Shown here: positions 54,819-64,000 of the stretch, one piece after another
How the letters are laid out: every line of letters starts with the position of its first letter
Numbering within the stretch: the first letter of the stretch is position 1
Assembly: GCA_008973525.1 (NCBI GenBank)
Contig: WACJ01000308.1
Coordinates: forward strand, 186,001 to 250,000
From: Stenopsyche tienmushanensis
Taxonomy: Eukaryota; Arthropoda; Insecta; Trichoptera; Stenopsychidae
Length of the DNA: 64,000 bases
Direction of reading: 5' to 3'
Translations under genes and position numbers: made by a program
Notes under the pieces: generated by a model
Database searches by the model: none
The model's input: the letters and a program-made list of their open reading frames with translations, nothing else
Told to the model about the DNA's origin: nothing

Positions 54819-56310
54819 ATAACACATCACTCAATAAGTTTATAGGATTTTTCACTATACACTTTTATATTCTTCATTTGGAGTCGTTTTTTCGCAATTT
54901 CTTCCGTCAAATGCACCAATAATGCCATATTATATTTTATTTTATATGTTTCTTTCTTTTTTTAAGGTAATCGATAAACAAAATACCAAAATACGGAGGC
55001 CAAAACCTTACAAACTGACATTTGCGTTTTGGTCGCTTTGGGCGGCTTTCTCCGGTTGCTGTCCACTCCCTGACTGCTGATTTGACTCTGAAGCATAGTG
55101 ATGGAACCATGTTTTATCCATTGTTACATATCGCATGAAAAAAGCTTTTTATTGCACTGAAACAGCTTTAAACAGCAATCTGAATTGTCGACGTTTTGAT
55201 ATTTTTGGTCGAGTTAAAACAAATACATTACCCACCTCGAAAAATGGTATGTATACATTTTTTTTTGAGCGGAAGATGTTTTCCGCGGAAAATCGCAAAA
55301 AAAAACTATAACTTACATAGAAAAAAATGAATATGCGTTCCATGAATTTTAAAAACTGCATAACTTTGAATCGGCTATATAAAATATATCCAAAATCGCA
55401 TAAAAAAAAAGTAAATAAAAAAGAACAGGAAAACAATAAGCCAATTATAAAATAACATTTTTAGTAACATTTAAAGGACATCTAACATCTGAAATCTCAA
55501 ATACCAGACGTCTACTAGAGAAATATGAATTATTTTAATAACAGACTATGATCGCTGTTTGATAATTTTCGTTGCGATTTTCGATATGAGTCAAAATCAC
55601 TCTCTTCTTCGGAATAAATAGTATACCCAGGGTCAATGTCATCATTGTTCTGTGTAGATTTTCTCTTTCCAAAAATACAATTCATAATTAGTAAAAATGT
55701 CACTATAGTCCGTAACTCAAAAAAAAAAATCACAAAATGACGACTGTTTAAAAAAAATCAGCCAAGTTATTTTTTGGCCTTATTTTTCAGTTTTATTTTT
55801 TTTTTCTAAATAAGTAGTTTCGTAGTTTCGAGAAAAACGCGTTAAAAGATTTCATTATGGTAGAATCGGCCGAGTTTTCGCGTCACTAAAATAGCTATAA
55901 TTCTGTATGTAGTTGGAATTTTGGAAATTCCTTTGGAGAATGTATTTTTAAAAGTCGAAACGTTGGAAAAATGCAAAAAAAACGAAATCATTTTTATAAA
56001 AAAAATTAACTAGAATAAAGGGCGTGGTCTTAATTCAGCGATAAGAGATACAAAATTATTTACACAGTCCCTAATTATAACTATTTTCCAAATTCGGTTA
56101 GTATTGATGATTTATTTCTTATTTTATCTAAAATATCTCGATACATATTCTTTATGAAATAAAAAAATAAATAAATAATTGCTTTAAAAAAAACCGCATA
56201 ACTTCAAAATCGCATAAAAAAGTTATCTGACGCAACATCAATTTATAATCGATCAAAACTATTTTTGTAGACTATTTTGTAATCCTACGAACTTATTGAG
56301 TGATGTGCCT
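54819..56310 (-). mobile_element. Rearranged mariner transposon relic
   Basis: Ends AACACATCACTCAATAAG at 54821 and, inverted, CTTATTGAGTGATGTG at 56291-56308, matching the MITEs at 18443 and 23508. On the minus strand, 55140-54960 reads RYVTMDKTWFHHYASESNQQ, SGSGQQPEKAAQSDQNANV and, after a shift, KVLASVFWYFVYRLP, corresponding to mariner transposase (VTMDETWxHHFxPESxxQS ... KVMASVFWD). This catalytic segment lies much farther from the 5' end and closer to the 3' end than in an intact 1.3-kb mariner, so the element has insertions and deletions. ORFs at 55149-55436 and 55530-55733 show no mariner similarity. Confidence 0.8.
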
Positions 56311-59300
56311 AAGCACTTACTCGTATAATTAGCATTTTTAAGATCTTCGATTCTATATTAATGTCGTTAGTTAATAAAAACCTTGTTAAATTAAATATCT
56401 TTGCTGTTTTTTAGTGCATGCAGTCAATTTTAGTACTGGTATCAAAAAGGAACCGGATGGAAATCAAATAGAAATTACTACAAAGTACCATGTTATGGAT
56501 AGTTAGGAACGACCTTGACTCAAATGTGATGATATCTTAATTAGTCGAGATTGATGATTTAATATCTTTATTACAAACATATTTTGCTCACGTAACGAAC
56601 AACTTTGTCTATTTGATAATCATCAATTGAAATTATTTTGACAGCTGTTATATATCAAAATCGTTCTAAAAAAAGTCCCAATTGGAGATCGTGGTAGATA
56701 GTATTTATTCAACATATTTTGACAGTGACAATGATAGTTTGCGATTTTTGAAGAGAAATGACAAAAGGAATTATAATAATATAATAATAAACAGGGAGCG
56801 ATTATCAGTATTATGATCAGAGCAGATCCATTTGACACTCGCTGCTTCAAATTTATATAGGACATTGCATTGCATTTTCTTTGATCAAATGCATTTTTTT
56901 ATGTAGCAATTTGCTAAATTCAATTTAACAGCTTTTTAGATGATATAGGAACTTATTAACATTAACATGAGAAAAACTATCAATATTTTAAGATAATTTT
57001 TTTGCTTGATGTCTGATGGATTTTGTACTTATGAAGCCGCAAGTTGATATCCAGAATAATTTTAATGTGAAAAATTACTGACATGTTACTAAACAATACT
57101 AATGATCCAAGTCGAATTTTTTCATGATTGATCACGGCTTTGAAATATGACAAAATGGATAGAGAGATCGTTATAATTATTTTGTAACACAATTCATCAA
57201 ATTATTTAATAACGAAATAATATTAACAAATAGCCCATAGCATTGTCGACCAATTTAAGACGTGTTAGTAATAAAGTTTTTTCTTGCGGAAGTTCGTAAG
57301 GTTCAGCTCACAGCGGCTCGCAAAGGTTAATAATTAATTGTGTACGAGGAAATCAAATATTTTACGGCTGTAAATGCATCGAAAAATATTCAAGTTCATA
57401 TGTCAATAATGAGAATGAAATCTAGTTAAATCATTGAAAACAGAGCATAGTGGGCTTGTTCCTGGATTCTTATCATAATGGTATATACAACGTGTTAAAA
57501 TATTTGAGAGATTGGAAATATTAGTATATCCAAGATATTCTACTTCTGAAGAAGCAAATACTGCGATTAGTTATAAAGTTTGGTAGGGCCAAATATGAAT
57601 GTCTGATTTTTGTCTGAATTCAATATATTAGATTAGATAATAAGAATTAGCATTACCTTTTTTAAAAAATATTTAAAAATATCTTAAATTAGTAATATTT
57701 TTTGCTAATATATAATTTTATGTCCATCTATGTGTTGTCACACCATAAATAAGAATGCAATATCCGATAACAGAAATGACATACTTTAAGACATGTCCGT
57801 TAATTATTTTAATATTTGCTACAATTTTCGCAATTTTAATGTGCTTTTTATACGTCCTATTACACAAAGGAAGCCCTGGCACAATTTTTTTCATAAAAAA
57901 ATTACACAGCTAATTCTCTGATTCTGATCTCATCGATGTGATCGATTAATTTAAGGATTAAAGACCAGCAATATTGACAGACAGAATCTAAATTTCCACA
58001 TAAAAAATATTCAAAAAATATTAACACTAATTTCATTTTAAGATTAATTAACATTTAGATAAATAACATAATCTAAAAGCAACAGATACGTGGTAACAGC
58101 GGATGCAAATATGGGACAAGCTGAGGATATGATGTGTAGATGCATTTTTTTGATGCAAATGAAAGTTGATTATGCAAAACGCTTGATGTTTTTCTCGTCA
58201 AATTATCGATCAGACTTTGACATAACAAGAAAGTACTATGATCTTGACACACGAATATGTTAATAAGCGTTGCGTCATTTAAATTAAGATTTTAACGGTA
58301 TTTCATGGTCGTATTTACAAAAGCTCTTCATTATGTAAACGTAAACATTTTATGACCCTGATCGACATAATGACCCAATCGCTGTTTTTCTACGAATGCT
58401 ACGAGGCAATAATGCATCCTTATTCATTTTCATATTGAAAATTAAATGATTCGTTAATAATAAAACCATATGGCGCAATAAATTATTAACGTCAATTCGC
58501 CTTGACTTACATATTAGCGTCGCAATAAAAATACGCGTATAAAGCAAGTACGCTCGGCCCTTGTATAACGCGGTCGATGAAACGGGTTACAAAATATAAA
58601 ATAAAAATATTTTAATAAAAACGTCTAAAGTCACACAAAGAACATAAATCTTTCCAAGTCTTTTTGTATGTAAAGGATGGCTTGATGATTTTAAAACGTG
58701 ATTTTTCCTTCATAATATGAACGTCCAAGATTTGATTAACCCATTCAGACCAAAGAGCAGACATATTGTGCTTTAATATAAATCAACTTTTCATAAGCTT
58801 GATAATGAACCAAGCTCAATAAATGATTTTAACACTGTTGGTAGCACAAAATATTTATTCATTTCTTCGGAATGTTTCTTAATGTTCAATTTGCATGGCA
58901 TCTACTTTCTGTTGTTCAGCTATTTTTGTCTATTAATGTGTTGCAAAAATAAATGGACAGGGTTACAATGCAAGCCTGCCAGCTTACTTCCGAAAGAATA
59001 GATTTCGTAAAGGAATGATGATACCACTCCAGAGCAGTGAAAGAGGAATAACAAAATTGGTCGACGATAAAAATGATACGAGTATCTGAATTATCAAAAC
59101 AAACGCCTGTTCTTAAGACAACACGAACGATCGATCTTCGACTTCTAGACACTCATTCTATTCTTAAACCTTATTCAAGGTGAAAAAAATGGGCATCTCG
59201 TTCTGTACCGAATTCCCAACGAGCATTTAAACGTGTATGGGTGCCTTTACAGCACGATGTTGCTACCGATATATGATTGTATGATGAGATGTAAGACACT

Positions 59301-60770
59301 CGTCTTTATATCCGAATTTCCGTAGGGTTAATATATTAATTTTGATCAAGTTTTGGTATAGTAAGCCAGATTTTGGAATTAATATTGATAAAACCCTATT
59401 CATTAAAGGACTGAAATCAATGTAATAATTATTTAGTTTCCACCATGTGAGTATGTTCACTATATTATATTTAAATTTTTGATAAATTTCATGAATAAAA
59501 ACTTATCTCTTTAAGCTCTTTAAGGTCCAGGTATGCAGAATAATATTTATATTTCCTAACACACATGAATTAAATCCGAGTTCACAGACAGGGTTCAATA
59601 ATTAAGTATCAAAATAAATTGACATATCTTCGTAATTGATACCATGACATGTCAATCCAATCTCGTTATTAGCCTCGGCCATAAGATAATAAAAAGCATG
59701 TCGCCATTGCGTATTATAATCATACCCAACAACCAATAAGAGGGATCATACAAGAAATAAATGATTTGATCTTAATTAGGGTCTTGATATTGCAACGCTC
59801 ATATCTGTGAGCCCTACAGACTGGATATAAATTATACAAAGATAATCGTTACTGCGTAGAATTATGTCAATAGTATGATTGAACTATCGTAAGGACTATT
59901 TAATAATACCTCGTGGCGGCACATTCAAATACAATTATTTCAAAACGTTACGAAATGCCGGGGCTACATTTATATTGTTGATACGGAACATGTGTAAAAA
60001 TACTGTGGAGATTTGGATCGTTGCGCCATAAATTATACTACATTATATTAGGCCCTTTTCACAATATGAAAAAGTCACGAAAATTGCCAGCGTTCTTATG
60101 AGAGCCTTTGTTCGTCGAAAATCTGGGGTGGCATTCAACGAACGCATCGTGTTAAAATAGTTTAAATTTAATATAGTAGACAAAGCGAAGACTGGTATTG
60201 AGCAATGCCTTAAATTTAACACTCGCTTTGGGCCAAAAGCAGAAATCATTAATATTTTTTCTTCAGAAAATACGTGACTTTTACTACCTGACGATTAGAT
60301 GATGACATATTTTTGAACGGTGATTTTATCAAAGAATAGTCAAATTAATTGTGTATTTTTTTTCATATGATGGATTGTATTATAATCGATTGGCTTGTTA
60401 TACAATGAAATTTTGGATACAGCACGCCAGATCAAACGTTACATCTTCGATAATGTTTATTTTAGGTCAAGAGTCGACTTATTATTCGTTTATTGCATTG
60501 TTGATGGGTCATAGAAAATATTCTATTTAAACTAAAAAAATATTCATATTTGAATTTAAAAGAATTTGCACATTGCGTCATTGAACATCTCAATGATGAT
60601 AAAAACATCACAATACTACAAGATTCTGAAAATTCTGTTTATTCAAATTGCAATCAATTTGAAGCATTGAGTGATCATAAAAAAACAAAGACTTGCTCAG
60701 ACCATAATTTGAACAGATGTGACTGACATTTGCGCGCTTTAAAATAAATACGCAAATGCTAAACTATTTG
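56311..60770. other. Long gene-less region
   Basis: 4.4 kb of AT-rich DNA with only short chance ORFs (up to about 80 codons). No splice-consistent coding exon, RNA gene or recognisable transposon domain. Confidence 0.45.
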
Positions 60771-61640
60771 GTTGCAGACTTAAGAAGTTCTGAAGAGAGA
60801 AAAGAAAAAGAAGAGAAGAAGAGAAATAATGTTCTAGTTTAATTTTAACGCCACGAAAAGAAGATTAATGTACTGTTAGAAATTTTTGTTATAGATAGCA
60901 AACGACAGATAACGACTAGCTGGATTGAGGAATCATTAATGTGCGTTCCCATTTCCTGCACTGCTGCATGGTCTGTTCCGGGTTCACCCACACAGAAAGT
61001 GTCTTCTACTGATCTTTTGATCCCGCTAGAAACGCTACCCCTTTTGCTCCGCGCCCTCCAGAAGAGGCGAGGTTTCTGCAGGAAAACCAGCTTCAGACTA
61101 TTGCACCCAAGGGTGCAATGGAGAAGAAAGGACAATGGTTAAAGTTAAATTCAAAGGAATACTACCGCGAGCTCACTGCCACCATGAGTCCAACCTCAGT
61201 TTGAAGATGACGGCATGCAGGAGCTAACCCTTCCCCATGGTACTCGTATCGGCTCGACCATTTGTAGTACCTAGCCATAGAGACGAGTCGCCGTTGGGCA
61301 CAGCAACAGCCTAAAACCGTTGTAGGCTAGGCTGTTGAAGATAGTGGTGAGCCTTTGACACAGTCTCCACCAACTACTGTAATCGACTGTTCCACACATT
61401 CATTTATGGGAGCGCAGCATAGGGTGACCTGCGCTCCCAACTCATGTTAGCTGAGCTACCCCAGCTGCGTTTGATGAGCAAACCGACGAGGCTACTTTCG
61501 CACACCTCTACTCCATATCATTACTCAGGGGTTCAACCGTTACCCACTGGCGTAGGGTTGGCTCCCCCCCCCCTGGGGTTTTATGGGTGGGCATCGTGGA
61601 GTCTTACACCCACCACACGGAAATTTTTGGTATAGTAATA
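60771..61640. repeat. GC-richer block, unidentified retroelement-like sequence
   Basis: A purine tract (AAGAGAGAAAAGAAAAAGAA at about 60790) leads into 700 bases markedly less AT-rich than the flanks, including a CCCCCCCCCC run near 61566. ORFs of 96 (minus, 60845-61135) and 67 codons (plus) overlap; neither matches a family I know. Composition and proximity to the LTR-like sequence at 61725-61960 suggest retrotransposon remains, but this is not shown. Confidence 0.35.
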
Positions 61641-61724
61641 TGTCAATAAGTTGTGATAAGTTGAAAATTCGGGACGAAGTTGGAACACTATTTTCCATAC
61701 TTCATGGCAGATGGTGGCGCTTTT

Positions 61725-61960
61725 TTTTTAATTTTTCGCGAAGGCTCTGAAACTCCTTCCTGAGTCACCATATGATGGCGTGCGTTCCTCCGTTATATCT
61801 TCCTTTTTCGTTGTTTTTGCCGGTAATCTTCTTCGTTTATTCATTAGACTCTCAGTTGAGTTCGCCGTATTTCTGACACCAGTGGAGCTGTACGAGGTTT
61901 GACTTAAACCACACGCTTCTTTTGTCGGATTGCGACCCAGCCGCAAAAAAATGAGCCCTC
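61725..61960 (-). mobile_element. Probable LTR-retrotransposon leader and gag start fragment
   Basis: On the minus strand an LTR-end/primer-site-like CACTGGTGTCAGAAATACGG (61891-61872) is followed by a 38-codon basic peptide start (MNKRRRLPAKTTKKEDITEE...) at about 61841-61728. The same ...ACTGGTGTCAGAA string ends the island at 52470-52790. No later gag-pol domain is visible. Confidence 0.4.
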
Positions 61961-64000
61961 CTTATAACTCCTCATAACTATGTCATTTATCTGGAGAGGA
62001 AATCTACTAATAATTTGGATCAGCAAAAATCTAAAAATCTAAAATGAAAAAGCAAGAATCTGCTAAAAATGATTGTCTCTCTATATTTCTTTGTAGATAG
62101 TAGATATATTGACGATAAGTATTCAACATGATTAAAAATATATTCTGGGAGCGCACAATATAATGTTCAACACGTTCATCACCAGAATCAACGCTATCAT
62201 CCTGGTCAAAGGTGATCAATACGATACGCTTGAAAACATTTTAATTGGTTTTTATATTGAGAAAATACTGACATTATCTTATTAGTATTTATTTTCTTTG
62301 CTCTTTGAATAAGATTGGGATTATAGATCTATAAAATAGAGTACACAAATAACTATAAAATAAAAAAAATCTCATTTGATTTATGATAATTCTATATACA
62401 TATAGGTGACTGTCATTATATTGATTTATCTGGGTTTTTTTATAAAGCTTTATTAAGCTTGACGACCATCTAAAAACGTGTATTTGTTCCAAATGGCTGA
62501 ATATATGATAAAATGCACTTGCAACTTTAACAAGGTAAAATTTCAAAATAATTTAAAGCCTTCCCAATTATACCCTGCTAGCGAACAATAGATCCTCAAT
62601 TATTGTAATAAAGCAGAAATAAACAGTTGTGTGTTCAATGAAGCTCTTTTTGATTTGCGGCAGGCGTAATACCGGAACAAATGTTTTGCCCTTGGTACGG
62701 GAATTCGGATATTGCCGTTAATATAATATAATTTCCTCCAAGTAGCCTTCGAACGACCCCAGCGTCGTACTTTCAATCTGTTCAATGATTGATAAAGATC
62801 ATAAATATTTTTTATTGCGAGGGCCTACCTAGACGTCTTGCATGATTGCCATTGAAAATTATGCCAAAAAAGGACAATAGAAAACACCGACCGTCGGTAT
62901 AATAAATTGAATTGCGCTGAGAATCGTGATCGATTAGAATCGGGCCAATTTAATAGTTTTATTGGTGGATTGATAGTTTTTTTTACAATTATTCAATCTC
63001 ATTTTAATAACAATTTAGGTATGCGGCCATTGATAAATAGATGTCTCTATGCGAAATTTTAATTATTCGGTTTGAATCTTGGATAATTTTCAAAACTGAT
63101 TTGATTTTTTTATATTTTTCTTACTAATTTTGATAATATGTATACTCATGATTTTGCTTAAACGGAATTAGATTTTTCATACATTAAGTTAATAATTTTT
63201 GTATATCATGGATTGAGTTTTTCATTCAAATTTCGAATTCATGATTTTACTAATGACTCTCTTCATGCTTACATTAATACACGCAAAATAATTGCAAAAA
63301 ATACATTTCCATTTTTTTTTTAATCAAATATTTTATCAAAATTCTGGATTTGCAATTCGAATAATTTGCATTTAATAGCAAGATGTATGCGTCATTTAAT
63401 CTTCACGGTCAATTAAAACGAATGCAACATAAAGGCTATGTTTAAATGTAATACAATGCTTTAATTAAGAATTAATTTCACTATCGCGACCTTATAAAAC
63501 GATTGCAAAGTAATGGTGCAAAAAAAGTTGTCGTTTTTTCTCAAAATCTGCGTTTTATAACCTACTTTCGATGAAAAACGCGTTGTTTGTTCGATCTCCT
63601 ATTTGAATAACAAACGACCATATCAAATTAAATAGAATTGAAAACAAAACTACTGTTTATTCTATGTTTTTCGTGAAGAAAGAATTAACGAGCGTTTCAC
63701 TCGGTAAATGAAATCGGTCACGTTTAACCTTCGGTATTTCGCATGGCTGATCAAATTAATTAATCTACAACCCATTTATGATTTGTTTATTTGAAGGATC
63801 AAATGATCATAAGGGTAGTTGACTGAATGAAATTTAATACAATAAATTTGCATCGATCCATTCTTGGAGAACTTCGATTTGTTAGAAAAACTGGTTCGTA
63901 AACAATTATTTAGTTCATAAAGAGGCATTTGTGTATTGGTTTAAGAGTTTTTGGACTCGATTTGAATTAATGAGATTTTGCTGGTATCGTGGGTCAAATT
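61961..64000. other. Right-end spacer, no gene seen
   Basis: AT-rich DNA with no supported coding or RNA gene to the window edge. Confidence 0.45.

Noticed and set aside
55149..55733. Two minus-strand ORFs (95 and 67 codons) inside the mariner relic
   Set aside because: Phe/Tyr/Ile-rich AT noise with no similarity to mariner transposase; the recognisable catalytic part lies below 55140.

Overview
The window is nuclear DNA of an insect. The evidence is a cluster of spliced genes for RR-2 (Rebers-Riddiford) cuticular proteins, core promoters of the arthropod type (TATA box about 30 bases before a TCAGT-like initiator), and typical insect transposon relics (mariner, piggyBac-like, pogo/Tigger-like, hAT, tRNA-derived SINEs). 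The DNA is very AT-rich outside exons. The order cannot be settled from this window; the N-terminal motifs ([19 protein letters not shown]) and the short first exon are compatible with several holometabolous groups.

Layout. (1) 1-11.8 kb: six complete class-A RR-2 genes plus the first exon of a seventh that leaves the left edge. They form two duplicated head-to-head pairs (56-67 minus / 554 plus; 2998-3658 minus / 4150 plus), one single gene (7548 plus) and one nearly identical head-to-head pair (9837-10561 minus / 10975-11706 plus). (2) 11.8-16.6 kb: transposon-rich spacer with a nested piggyBac-like/Tigger-like composite. (3) 16.7-18.0 kb: one Gly/His-rich RR-2 gene. (4) 18.9-21.9 kb: two unrelated genes for short secreted cysteine-rich peptides; the intron of the second carries a hAT relic. 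(5) 22.3-31.9 kb: three more plus-strand RR-2 genes, one with a frameshift. (6) 34.0-47.5 kb: three minus-strand RR-2 genes with Gly/Tyr-rich or Ala/Pro-rich N-terminal regions. (7) 47.6-64 kb: no gene recognised, only repeats and decayed transposons (hAT, mariner, probable LTR fragments, GC-rich islands).

All cuticular genes share one architecture: a 12-base coding first exon (M-x-x-K in most), a variable second exon with the signal peptide and a His-, Gly- or Ala/Pro-rich region, a nearly invariant 167-base exon carrying most of the RR-2 chitin-binding domain (split codon GG|N at its end), and a short tail exon. They presumably act together as secreted structural proteins of chitinous cuticle. 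Paralogs fall into promoter classes matching their position, which suggests the array grew by local duplication of whole transcription units. Two members (16785-17966 and 31188-31843) carry single-base disruptions that are either pseudogene lesions or assembly errors. No wholly new system is apparent; the most notable unexplained items are the two cysteine-rich peptide genes, the shared promoter motifs and the nested transposon composite.
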